This document shows positions 16,125 through 24,460 of a DNA stretch of 64,000 nucleotides, one piece after another. Made by a program: the position numbers and the translations under genes. The notes under the pieces were generated by a model. That model did not search any database. It was not told the origin of the DNA and saw only the letters and a list, made by a program, of their open reading frames with translations. The stretch lies in the NCBI GenBank assembly GCA_041395245.1, contig JAWLAY010000007.1, positions 62,001 to 126,000 on the forward strand, written 5' to 3'. Numbering within the stretch: position 1 is the first letter of the stretch; every line of letters starts with the position of its first letter. Source of the stretch: Aquimonas sp041395245 (GTDB lineage: Bacteria > Pseudomonadota > Gammaproteobacteria > Xanthomonadales > Xanthomonadaceae).

Positions 16125-17285
16125 ATGCTGAGCCTTCCTCCGCTCGCGCTGTACATCCACATCCCCTGGTGCGTTCGCAAGTGTCCGTACTGTGATTTCA
16201 ATTCTCACACCGCGCGGCAGGAATTGCCCATCCAGGCCTATGTGGCGGCGCTCATGGCGGATCTTGAACAGGACCTGCCCTTGGTCTGGGGCAGGGCGGT
16301 CAGCAGCATCTTTTTCGGCGGCGGAACGCCGAGTTTGTTCAGCGGTTCCGCCATCGACCAGATCTTGCGCGGCGTCGCCGCACGCCTGACGCTGCGGCCG
16401 GGGCTGGAGGTCACGCTCGAAGCCAATCCGGGCACCGCCGAATTCGATCACTTCTCGTCTTACCTTGACGCCGGTGTGAATCGCTTGAGTCTTGGCGTGC
16501 AGAGTTTCGATGACGGCTGCCTCACACGCCTTGGCCGAATTCACGACGCCACGCAGGCAGAGCGCGCGTTTGAATCAGCGCGAAAGGCGGGTTTCGACAA
16601 TATCAATCTCGACTTGATGTACGCGCTCCCGCAACAGACCTGCGCCATGGCGCTGTCCGATGTGCGCCGGGCGGTTTCGCTTGCGCCGGAGCACATCAGT
16701 CATTACCAGATGACGCTGGAGCCCAATACGGTGTTCTACGCCCGACCGCCCGAACACATGCCGGATGAGGACGCCGCCTGGGACATGCAAGAACGCTGTC
16801 AGGTGGCATTGGACGAAGCGGGCTACCACCAATACGAAGTGTCGGCGTATGCGCGCACTGGCAGGCAGTGTGCTCACAACCTCAACTACTGGCGCTTTGG
16901 TGACTACCTCGGCATTGGCGCGGGGGCGCACGGCAAGCTGACGCTGCCCGCCGAACAGACCATTCTTCGTCGATGGAAGGTCAAACAGCCCCAAAGCTAT
17001 CTCAGCTCGGCCGCCACGGATCAGCGCATCGGCGGCGACGAATGGATTGCGCCCGATTCACGCCCCTTCGAGTTCATGTTGAATGCACTGCGTTTGAACG
17101 AAGGCGCTGACTTGGCCAGTTTCGAGGCGCGCACAGGACTCTGTCGTGACGCCCTGCAGAGCGCGTTCTCGAAGGCAGTCGCAAGAGGATGGCTGGAGGT
17201 GACCGAAGGCCGGTTTCGCGCATCGCCGCTGGGGCAGCGATTTTTGAATGATCTGATCGAGTTGTTTCTCCCAGAGCAGGCGTAG
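16125..17285 (+). CDS. hemW: radical SAM heme chaperone HemW
   Basis: The 386-residue protein begins with the HemW-type radical SAM motif: ALYIHIPWCVRKCPYCDF, with C16, C20 and C23 binding the 4Fe-4S cluster in a C-x3-C-x2-C-x-F context. HemN coproporphyrinogen oxidase instead has a further cysteine after the cluster motif. SAM-binding elements follow: FFGGGTPSLF (about 63-72), LEANPG (about 103) and GVQSFDD (about 125). The C-terminal domain is the HemN-like cap. HemW binds heme and delivers it to respiratory proteins and is not a coproporphyrinogen oxidase. The gene is monocistronic here, convergent with the short gene at 17362. Confidence 0.9.
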   Translation: MLSLPPLALYIHIPWCVRKCPYCDFNSHTARQELPIQAYVAALMADLEQDLPLVWGRAVSSIFFGGGTPSLFSGSAIDQILRGVAARLTLRPGLEVTLEANPGTAEFDHFSSYLDAGVNRLSLGVQSFDDGCLTRLGRIHDATQAERAFESARKAGFDNINLDLMYALPQQTCAMALSDVRRAVSLAPEHISHYQMTLEPNTVFYARPPEHMPDEDAAWDMQERCQVALDEAGYHQYEVSAYARTGRQCAHNLNYWRFGDYLGIGAGAHGKLTLPAEQTILRRWKVKQPQSYLSSAATDQRIGGDEWIAPDSRPFEFMLNALRLNEGADLASFEARTGLCRDALQSAFSKAVARGWLEVTEGRFRASPLGQRFLNDLIELFLPEQA

Positions 17286-17361
17286 AGGGTCATTGCAGCG
17301 GCGGCGGACCGACGTGGCACACCGCGCAAGCCGGTCGCAAAGCGCAGCCAGATCGTTCGCC

Positions 17362-17745
17362 TCAGCGCAACAGCATCGCCACGGCCAGTACGATCAGCAT
17401 CGACAGTAGAACGGTAAGCCAAGCCGGAATGGATTTCGCGGGTGCAGTCGCCGCTGACGCAGCCGTCTCACCGGCGAGTTCACGGTACACCTGCACGGCG
17501 CGCTCCCAATCCGCGTCGTGCAGCACATACACCCGAGCGCTACTGCCGGTCATCGGTGTCAGCACGCCCGACACCGAACTGTCCGCATCCGAAAGAAACG
17601 TCTCGATGCCTTCACCGTCCAGTGCAACCCGCAGGCTGTAGGCGAACGAGAGGCTGTTGCTGGCGCAGAGAAGTTTGATTAGGCGCTCCCAAATGAAACC
17701 GTGATGGATACCTTGTGAGACATGCAAAGCCAAAGGCCCCTGCAA
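17362..17745 (-). CDS. small DUF2007-like protein with C-terminal membrane anchor
   Basis: Downstream of lpdA on the same strand is an open frame reading LIKLLCASNSLSFAYSLRV, then LDGEGIETFLSDAD and ARVYVLHDADWERAVQVYREL. This is the pattern of the DUF2007 'putative signal-transducing' domain, which folds like a ferredoxin-type alpha-beta unit. It is followed by a linker and one transmembrane helix near the C-terminus. The start is uncertain: no ATG precedes the domain, and the given start is a TTG 4 bp after the lpdA stop. A lost or non-standard start codon close to the LIKLLC segment is possible. Function is unknown. Confidence 0.55.
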   Translation of the reverse strand: MQGPLALHVSQGIHHGFIWERLIKLLCASNSLSFAYSLRVALDGEGIETFLSDADSSVSGVLTPMTGSSARVYVLHDADWERAVQVYRELAGETAASAATAPAKSIPAWLTVLLSMLIVLAVAMLLR

Positions 17746-17749
17746 GCCC

Positions 17750-19537
17750 TCACTTCTTCGGCAAATACAAATCCGTGATGGTGCCTTCGTACACCTCGGC
17801 GGCCATGGCGACGGATTCGCTCAAGGTCGGGTGGGGGTGGATGGTGAGGCCGATGTCGGCGGCTTCGGCGCCCATTTCGATGGCGAGGGCGACTTCGGCG
17901 ATCAGGTCGCCGGCGTTGGGGCCGACGATCCCGGCGCCGATGACTTTGTGGCTGTCCTCGTCGAACAGCAGCTTGGTGAAGCCTTCGGTGCGGCCGATGC
18001 CGATGGCGCGGCCCGACGCCGCGAGCGGAAACTTGCCAACGCCGACTTTCAGGCCTTTCGCCTTGGCTTCGGTTTCGCTGACGCCGACCCAGGCGATTTC
18101 CGGGTCGGTGTAGGCCACGCTGGGGATGACGCGGGCGACGAATTCGGACTTGTGGCCCGCTGCGACTTCGGCGGCGACCTTGCCTTCGTGGGTGGCCTTG
18201 TGGGCCAGCATCGGCTGGCCGACCAGATCGCCGATGGCGAAGATGTGCGGCACGTTGGTGCGCATCTGGCGGTCGACGGCGATGAAGCCGCGCTCGCTCA
18301 CCTGCACGCCCGCCGCTTCGGCATTGATCTTGCCGCCGTTGGGGCTGCGTCCCACCGCGACCAGCACGCGGTCGTAGAGTTTGGGCTCGGGCGCTTGTTC
18401 GCCCTCAAACGTGACCTTCAGACCCTTCTTCTGCGCTTCCACCGCCGTGACTTTGGTCTTCAAATAGATGCCCGCGTAGCGCTTGGCAAGGCGTTGCTGC
18501 AGCGGTCGCACCAGGTCGGGATCGGCGCCAGGCATGAGCTGGTCGGACAGTTCGACCACGGTCACCTGACTGCCCAGCGCTTCGTACACGCAGGCCATTT
18601 CCAGACCGATGATGCCGCCACCCAGCACCAGCAGTGACTTCGGAACCTCGGCCAGTTCGAGTGCGTCGGTGGAGTCCATCAGGCGCGGGTCGCCCCAGGG
18701 TAGGCCGGGCAGTTTCACCGCCTGCGAACCGGCGGCGATGATGGCGTTTTCGAAACGCACGATCTTCGCGCCCTCGGCGGTCTGCACTTCGATTTCCTGT
18801 GCGCTGATGAAGCGGCCGACGCCGGTCACCACGCGCACCTTGCGCGCCTTGGCCATCCCGGCAAGGCCGCCATTCAACTGCTTCACCACTTTCTGCTTGT
18901 AGCCACGCAGCTTGTCGAGATCAATCTTGGCGGTACCGAAACTGACGCCGATGTCTTCGGCGTGGCGGGCTTCGTCAATCACCCTGGCGGCGTGCAACAG
19001 CGCCTTGGAGGGAATGCAGCCGACATTCAGACAGACGCCGCCGATGTCGGTGTAGCGTTCGATCAGGATCACGTCCTGGCCCAGATCGGCGGCGCGGAAT
19101 GCGGCGGTGTAGCCGCCCGGTCCCGAACCCAGCACGGCAATCTGGCAACTGAAATCGGCAGCCTTGCCGGAGCTGGCGGCGGCCACGGGTGCATTGCTCG
19201 GCGTGGCCGTCGCTGCGGTCGGCTTTGCGGGCGTGGCGGGCGTGGTCGGGGCCGCAGGTGCGGTGGGAACGGGGGCGGGCGCATTCGACATCGAGCTGCT
19301 CACCCGCAGGCGGGCGATCACGTCGCCGCTGTTGACGGTATCGCCGACCTTCACCTGAAGGCTCAGCAGTTCGCCATCCTGCGAACTCGGCACTTCCATC
19401 GTGGCCTTGTCGGACTCCAGCGTGATCAGGCCCTGGTCCTTCTTCAGCACATCGCCGACCTTGGCCAGCAGTTCGATGACTGGCACGTTCTTGTCAGCGC
19501 CCAAATCCGGCACTTTGATCTCGATTTCGGCACTCAC
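17750..19537 (-). CDS. lpdA: dihydrolipoyl dehydrogenase with N-terminal lipoyl domain (E3 of 2-oxoacid dehydrogenase)
   Basis: The 595-residue protein starts at GTG 19537, behind a GAGGAA site 6 bp upstream and immediately before the lipoyl domain; longer in-frame extensions have no homology-like content. The lipoyl domain (about 1-82) has the lipoylated lysine in ESDKATMEVP. An Ala/Pro/Thr-rich linker spans about 85-125. The FAD/NAD disulfide oxidoreductase follows: GSGPGGYTAAFRAADLG (FAD), the redox pair CLNVGCIPSK, GGGIIGLEMACVYEALG (NAD), and a C-terminal His-Glu pair in GLTIHPHPTLSE. It reoxidises dihydrolipoamide of the pyruvate dehydrogenase complex. Lipoyl-fused E3 is known in proteobacteria. 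No aceE/aceF is adjacent inside the window. Confidence 0.93.
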   Translation of the reverse strand: MSAEIEIKVPDLGADKNVPVIELLAKVGDVLKKDQGLITLESDKATMEVPSSQDGELLSLQVKVGDTVNSGDVIARLRVSSSMSNAPAPVPTAPAAPTTPATPAKPTAATATPSNAPVAAASSGKAADFSCQIAVLGSGPGGYTAAFRAADLGQDVILIERYTDIGGVCLNVGCIPSKALLHAARVIDEARHAEDIGVSFGTAKIDLDKLRGYKQKVVKQLNGGLAGMAKARKVRVVTGVGRFISAQEIEVQTAEGAKIVRFENAIIAAGSQAVKLPGLPWGDPRLMDSTDALELAEVPKSLLVLGGGIIGLEMACVYEALGSQVTVVELSDQLMPGADPDLVRPLQQRLAKRYAGIYLKTKVTAVEAQKKGLKVTFEGEQAPEPKLYDRVLVAVGRSPNGGKINAEAAGVQVSERGFIAVDRQMRTNVPHIFAIGDLVGQPMLAHKATHEGKVAAEVAAGHKSEFVARVIPSVAYTDPEIAWVGVSETEAKAKGLKVGVGKFPLAASGRAIGIGRTEGFTKLLFDEDSHKVIGAGIVGPNAGDLIAEVALAIEMGAEAADIGLTIHPHPTLSESVAMAAEVYEGTITDLYLPKK

Positions 19538-19738
19538 GATGAATTCCTCGACTGGCAGTTTCAGGCGGCGATTGTAGCGGCTTGGCTGTCGCTGTCCCGG
19601 CGCAGGCGATCGGGGGCTCGTGAAGCGGTCAATCCACCCTTGGTCGACATGCAACCAAATGTTCTTTCGCAGTGCGTCAACGGCGAAAACGCGCTGCTAG
19701 ACTCGGAATCCCTTTGCCTTCACGCCCCCGGGTGAGCC

Positions 19739-22198
19739 GTGTCCAGTCGAGTTATCGCGCACAAGTTTGGTGGGACCAGCATGGCCGATGCCAGCCGCAT
19801 TCGCGGTGTGGCCGAGCTGCTGGCGGCCCGTGATGACGGCCTGCAGGTGACCGTGGTGTCGGCAATGTCGGGCGTCACCGATGCCTTGATCCATCTGGTC
19901 AATACCGCCAGCCGCTCGGCGGTGGATGCGGAAACCGCGCTCGATGCACTGGCCGAACGGCATCGCGCCGCCGCCGACGTGCTGCTGGAGATCGCGGCCG
20001 CCGACGCGCTGGTCAATCTGGAACGCGACTGGGACGATCTGCATGCCTTGCTGCGGGCGATTAGCCTGCTGGGGCATCCGGCCAATGATCTGCTCGACTA
20101 CGTACAGGGGCTGGGCGAAGTCTGGTCGGCGCAGTTGCTGGCGGCGCGCCTGCGCAAGCAAGGTCTGGACGCCGACTGGCTGGACGCACGCGAGATTCTG
20201 CTGGTCAATCATTCCTCTCTCGGCGCGGTGGTCGACTGGGAGGGATCGCAAGCCAGACTGGCGAGCTGGCGTGCACAGCATCCGGCCAAGCACGTCGTCG
20301 TCACCGGTTTCGTGGCCCGCGATGGCAGCGGACGAATTACCACGTTGGGGCGCAACGGCAGCGACTATTCCGGCGCGATCTTCGCGCGTCTGTTCGGCGC
20401 GCAGGAACTGCACATCTGGACCGACGTCGACGGTGTGCTCTCGGCCGATCCGCGATTGGTGCCGGAAGCCGTGCTGCTGCCCAGCATGTCCTACGACGAA
20501 GCCTTCGAACTGGCCTATTTCGGCGCCAAGGTGGTGCATCCACGGACCATGGGTCCGGTGCTGGAAGTGGGCATTCCGGTTTATGTACGCAACACGTTCA
20601 ATCCCACCTGTCTGGGGACGCGGATCAGTCGTGAGCGCGATACCGAAGGCGGCCCGGTAAAGGGTCTGACCATTGCCAACGATCTGGCACTGGTCGAGGT
20701 ACAGGGCACCGGCATGATCGGCGTGCCCGGCACCGCCGAGCGCGTGTTCGGCGCGCTGCGCGAGGCCAGTGTGTCGGTGGTGATGATTGCGCAAGCCAGT
20801 TCCGAGCATTCGATCTGTTGCGTGGTGAAGGCGGTCGATGCGGAACGTGCCGGGCAGGTGCTGCATGCCACCTTCGCGCGCGAAATCGACGCCGGATTGC
20901 TGCAGGCGGTACACGTCGGCAAGGGCATTTCCGTGCTGGCGGCGGTGGGCGATGGCATGGCCGGACACACCGGCGTGGCCTCGCGCATGTTTGCCGAGCT
21001 GGCGCGCGCCGAAGTGAACGTGCGCGCGATTGCGCAGGGCGGCACCGAGCGCAATATCTCGGTCGCCATCGATGGCAAGGATGCGACGCGCGCGTTACGG
21101 GCCGTGCATGCCGGTTTCTATCTGTCACCGCAGACCTTGAGCATCGGTGTGATCGGGCCGGGCAATGTCGGTGCCGAGTTCATCGACCAACTGGCCCAGG
21201 TCGCACCGCGTCTGTTCGGCAAATCCAATCTGGATCTGCGCCTGCGCGGCATTGCGGGATCACGCAAACAGGTGCTGGATGATCGGGGTATCGACCTGCC
21301 GAGCTGGCGGGACCGTTATCAGGCGGCGTCCGATGCGCTGGACCTGGCCGCCTTCGCCAAACACATCCGTGCGCCGCATCTGCCGCATGCGGTGATCGTC
21401 GATTGCAGTGCCAGCGCCGAAGTGGCCAGTCACTATGCCGATTGGCTGGGGCAGGGCATCCACATCGTCACCCCGAACAAGCAGGCGGGCTCGGCACCGC
21501 TGGCGCAGTACCGCAAGACCCGCGACGCCGCGCGGCACGGACACTGGCGTTACGAGGCCACGGTCGGCGCGGGTTTGCCGGTGATTTCCTCCTTGCGCGA
21601 TCTGCTCGATACCGGCGACGAAGTGCGCGCCATCGAGGGCATTTTCTCCGGCACCTTGTCCTATCTCTTCAACGCCTTTGACGGCAGCAAGCCGTTCTCG
21701 GAACTGGTGTTGGATGCGCGCGCGCGCGGCTTCACCGAACCCGATCCGCGCGACGATCTGTCCGGCATGGACGTCGCACGCAAGCTGGTGATCCTGGCGC
21801 GCGAAATGGGCCGCGACATCGAACTCGGCGATGTCGATCTGCAAGGTCTGGTGCCGCCCTCGCTGCTGGGTGTGGATCAAGCGACCTTCCTCGCGCGCTG
21901 TGGCGAGTTCGACGCGCCGATGGCCGAGCGCCTCGCGGCGGCCCGATCGCGCGGCAATGTCCTGCGTTTTGTGGCTCGCGTGGATGCCGCGAGTGCGACG
22001 GTCGGTCTGATCGAGCTGCCGGACACGCATGCCTTCGCGCATCTCAAGCCGACCGACAACATCATCCAGTTCACCACCGCGCGCTATCACAACAATCCGC
22101 TGATCGTGCAGGGACCGGGTGCCGGGCGCGAAGTCACCGCGGCGGGCGTGTTCGCCGACCTGCTGCGCGTGGCGCAGGGTTTGGGAGCGCGTCTGTGA
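19739..22198 (+). CDS. thrA: bifunctional aspartokinase / homoserine dehydrogenase I
   Basis: The 819-residue fusion starts at GTG 19739. The aspartokinase domain (about 1-290) opens with HKFGGTSMADASRIRG and has the GRNGSDYSGAIFARLF substrate loop. Two ACT-type regulatory segments lie at about 310-460 (VQGTGMIGVPGTAERVF, AEVNVRAIAQGGTERNIS). The homoserine dehydrogenase domain (about 465-819) has the NAD motif GVIGPGNVGAEFIDQL and the catalytic region EATVGAGLPVISSL with EGIFSGTLSYLFN. It catalyses the first and third steps from aspartate towards threonine and methionine, normally with feedback by threonine through the ACT domains. It is the first gene of thrABC. No leader peptide with Thr/Ile codon runs was seen in the 84 bp upstream of it. 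Confidence 0.96.
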   Translation: MSSRVIAHKFGGTSMADASRIRGVAELLAARDDGLQVTVVSAMSGVTDALIHLVNTASRSAVDAETALDALAERHRAAADVLLEIAAADALVNLERDWDDLHALLRAISLLGHPANDLLDYVQGLGEVWSAQLLAARLRKQGLDADWLDAREILLVNHSSLGAVVDWEGSQARLASWRAQHPAKHVVVTGFVARDGSGRITTLGRNGSDYSGAIFARLFGAQELHIWTDVDGVLSADPRLVPEAVLLPSMSYDEAFELAYFGAKVVHPRTMGPVLEVGIPVYVRNTFNPTCLGTRISRERDTEGGPVKGLTIANDLALVEVQGTGMIGVPGTAERVFGALREASVSVVMIAQASSEHSICCVVKAVDAERAGQVLHATFAREIDAGLLQAVHVGKGISVLAAVGDGMAGHTGVASRMFAELARAEVNVRAIAQGGTERNISVAIDGKDATRALRAVHAGFYLSPQTLSIGVIGPGNVGAEFIDQLAQVAPRLFGKSNLDLRLRGIAGSRKQVLDDRGIDLPSWRDRYQAASDALDLAAFAKHIRAPHLPHAVIVDCSASAEVASHYADWLGQGIHIVTPNKQAGSAPLAQYRKTRDAARHGHWRYEATVGAGLPVISSLRDLLDTGDEVRAIEGIFSGTLSYLFNAFDGSKPFSELVLDARARGFTEPDPRDDLSGMDVARKLVILAREMGRDIELGDVDLQGLVPPSLLGVDQATFLARCGEFDAPMAERLAAARSRGNVLRFVARVDAASATVGLIELPDTHAFAHLKPTDNIIQFTTARYHNNPLIVQGPGAGREVTAAGVFADLLRVAQGLGARL

Positions 22199-23124
22199 GT
22201 CGCGAGCGCGCCCGCGCCTTCGCACCGGCCAGCATCGGCAATGTGGCGGTGGGCTTCGACATTCTCGGACTGGCCATCGAGGGTGCAGGCGACAGCGTCA
22301 CGGTGACGCGCTCGGAAACACCCGGCGTGCGCATTCTGGCGATCCGTGGCAGCGAACATGCCTTGCCGATGGAGGCGGAAAACAACACCGCCGGAAAGGC
22401 ACTGCTGGCAATGATCGACGTGCTCGGGCTGGACTACGGCTTCGAGGTCGAAATCGACAAGGGCATCGCCTTCGGTTCCGGCATGGGCGGTTCGGCCTCG
22501 TCTGCCGTCGCCGCGCTGGTGGCTGCCAATGCGCTGCTCGACCGACCCTTGCGCGCCGAAGGCTTGTATCCCTTCGCGCTGGAAGGCGAGGCTGTGGCGA
22601 GCGGCGGCAAGCATGGTGACAACGTGGCGCCAATGTTGCTCGGCGGTCTGGTGTTGGCGGTTGGCGAAGACCCGCCAATCCGTCTCGCGACGCCGCCGGG
22701 TCTGTGCTCGGTGCTGGTGCATCCGCATTGCGTGCTGGAAACGCGCCGCGCGCGTGCCGCGTTGGCAACGCCGTATGCACTGTCCGAGTTCGTCGCGCAA
22801 AGCGGTCATCTGGCGCGTTTTCTGGTGGCCTGCCAACGCGGTGACATCGACCTGCTGCGGCGCTGTCTGCGCGATGATCTGGTCGAACCACGGCGTGCCG
22901 CGTTGGTGCCGGGGTTCCAGGAAGTGAAGTCGGCTGCGCTGACCGCGGGCGCACTCGGTGCCAGCATTTCCGGGGCTGGACCCAGCGTGTTTGCCTGGTG
23001 TTTGAGCACTGCCCACGCGCAGGTGGTGGCGCAGGCGATGCAAGCAGCATTTGCCGAAAGCGGTCTCGACAGCGATAGTTTCGTGTCCAGTCTGGATGCG
23101 CCGGGGGCGCGTCTGCTGGATTGA
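22195..23124 (+). CDS. thrB: homoserine kinase (GHMP family)
   Basis: The 309-residue protein starts at GTG 22195, overlapping the thrA stop by 4 bp. GHMP family motifs are clear: the N-terminal FAPASIGNVAVGFDILG, the ATP loop GIAFGSGMGGSASSAVAALV (about 88-107), and the C-terminal GALGASISGAGPSVFAW. It phosphorylates L-homoserine to O-phosphohomoserine, the substrate of ThrC encoded next. Length and order match the E. coli operon. Translational coupling with thrA is likely from the overlap. Confidence 0.95.
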   Translation: MSRERARAFAPASIGNVAVGFDILGLAIEGAGDSVTVTRSETPGVRILAIRGSEHALPMEAENNTAGKALLAMIDVLGLDYGFEVEIDKGIAFGSGMGGSASSAVAALVAANALLDRPLRAEGLYPFALEGEAVASGGKHGDNVAPMLLGGLVLAVGEDPPIRLATPPGLCSVLVHPHCVLETRRARAALATPYALSEFVAQSGHLARFLVACQRGDIDLLRRCLRDDLVEPRRAALVPGFQEVKSAALTAGALGASISGAGPSVFAWCLSTAHAQVVAQAMQAAFAESGLDSDSFVSSLDAPGARLLD

Positions 23125-23155
23125 GTTTTTCTGCAGCCAGAACCGGAGCAACCCG

Positions 23156-24460
23156 ATGCGTTTTGTCAGTACCCGAGGTGGCGGCGAGCCATTGTCCTTG
23201 TCCGCTGCGCTGAGTCTGGGTCTGGCCGCCGATGGTGGCCTGTTCGTCCCCGAGCAATTCCCGCACCTTGCCGTGCTGCCTGCCGCCAATCAGTCGCTGG
23301 CGCAGACCGCGGCGGCGATCATCGCGCCCTTCTTTGCCGGTGACGCGTTGCAGGAAGCGCTGCCGACGATTTGCGCCGATGCGCTGAACTTCGTCACGCC
23401 GGTGGTCGCGACGCATGACCCGGCAACGCAGATTCTGGAGCTGTTCCACGGTCCGACCGCTGCCTTCAAGGATGTCGGCGCGCGTTTTCTGGCGGCCAGC
23501 TTCGCCCGTCTACCGAAACGCGAAGACGGGCAGGCGCTGACCATTCTGGTGGCGACCTCCGGTGACACTGGCGGCGCGGTGGCGGCTGCCTTCCATCAGC
23601 GACCCGGTTTTCGCGTCGTGGTGCTGTATCCCGATGGACGGGTGTCGCCGCGCCAGGCGCATCAACTCGCCTGCTTTGGCGACAACATTCGCACCTTCCG
23701 CGTGGACGGCAGCTTTGATGACTGCCAGCGCATGGTCAAAGCCGCATTCGCCAACGCCGAACTGCGTGCGGCGGTGCCGCTGTCCTCGGCCAACAGCATC
23801 AGTCTTGGTCGCCTGCTGCCGCAGATGAGCTATTACGCACAAAGCGCGCTGGCCCACCATGCGCGCACCGGCGAGGCGGCGAACTACGTCATTCCCACCG
23901 GCAACCTCGGCAATGCGCTGGCCTGCCTGTGGGCACGCCGTCTGGGGTTGCCCATCGGCGAGGTGGTGCTGGCGACCAATGCCAATCGCGTGTTGCCGGA
24001 GTTCCTCGCCAGCGGTCACTACGTCCCGCAGGCCTCGGTTTCCACACTCGCCAACGCCATGGATGTCGGCGCGCCCAGTAATCTCGAACGCCTCACGCAG
24101 TGGCTGCCCGGCATCGAAAATCTGCGCTTGGCGATCCGCGCTCAGGCGGTCGACGACGCGCGCCTGACGACGGTGATGCAGCAGGCCGAAGCGCGCTGGG
24201 GACATGTGGTCTGTCCGCATACGGCGGCGGCGCTGGCGGTGATCGAAGACCTGCGCGCAGCCGGTGATACGCGGCATTGGATCGCGGTGGCGACCGCGCA
24301 TCCGGCCAAGTTCGACAGCGTGGTCGAACCGCGCGTCGGTCATGCCGTGCCGGTTCCATCCGCCCTGGCTGCGCTGCTGGCGCGACCTGCACAGGCCGAA
24401 TCCTTACCCGCCAGCGATGAGGCGCTATTCGAGGTGTTGCTGAGCTCCTCGCGCGCATGA
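23156..24460 (+). CDS. thrC: threonine synthase (PLP-dependent)
   Basis: The 434-residue protein starts at ATG 23156, 7 bp after a GGAG site; an upstream in-frame extension overlaps thrB and is not used. The N-terminus MRFVSTRGG...LSLGLAADGGLFVP is typical. The PLP Schiff-base lysine lies in FHGPTAAFKDVGARF (about residue 110). The glycine-rich phosphate loop region contains TSGDTGGAVAAAF, and PTGNLGNALA follows at about 245. It converts O-phosphohomoserine to threonine, completing the pathway encoded by thrA and thrB. Its stop overlaps the start of the SNF2-like helicase gene by 4 bp (ATGA), so the helicase gene is probably read on the same transcript. Confidence 0.95.
   Translation: MRFVSTRGGGEPLSLSAALSLGLAADGGLFVPEQFPHLAVLPAANQSLAQTAAAIIAPFFAGDALQEALPTICADALNFVTPVVATHDPATQILELFHGPTAAFKDVGARFLAASFARLPKREDGQALTILVATSGDTGGAVAAAFHQRPGFRVVVLYPDGRVSPRQAHQLACFGDNIRTFRVDGSFDDCQRMVKAAFANAELRAAVPLSSANSISLGRLLPQMSYYAQSALAHHARTGEAANYVIPTGNLGNALACLWARRLGLPIGEVVLATNANRVLPEFLASGHYVPQASVSTLANAMDVGAPSNLERLTQWLPGIENLRLAIRAQAVDDARLTTVMQQAEARWGHVVCPHTAAALAVIEDLRAAGDTRHWIAVATAHPAKFDSVVEPRVGHAVPVPSALAALLARPAQAESLPASDEALFEVLLSSSRA

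Noticed and set aside
16125..17285. Oxygen-independent coproporphyrinogen oxidase HemN
   Set aside because: The cluster motif ends CPYCDF without the extra cysteine of HemN, and the length (386) is that of HemW.
19655..19738. Threonine/isoleucine leader-peptide attenuator before thrA
   Set aside because: No short frame rich in Thr and Ile codons and no strong alternative hairpins were visible in these 84 bp.
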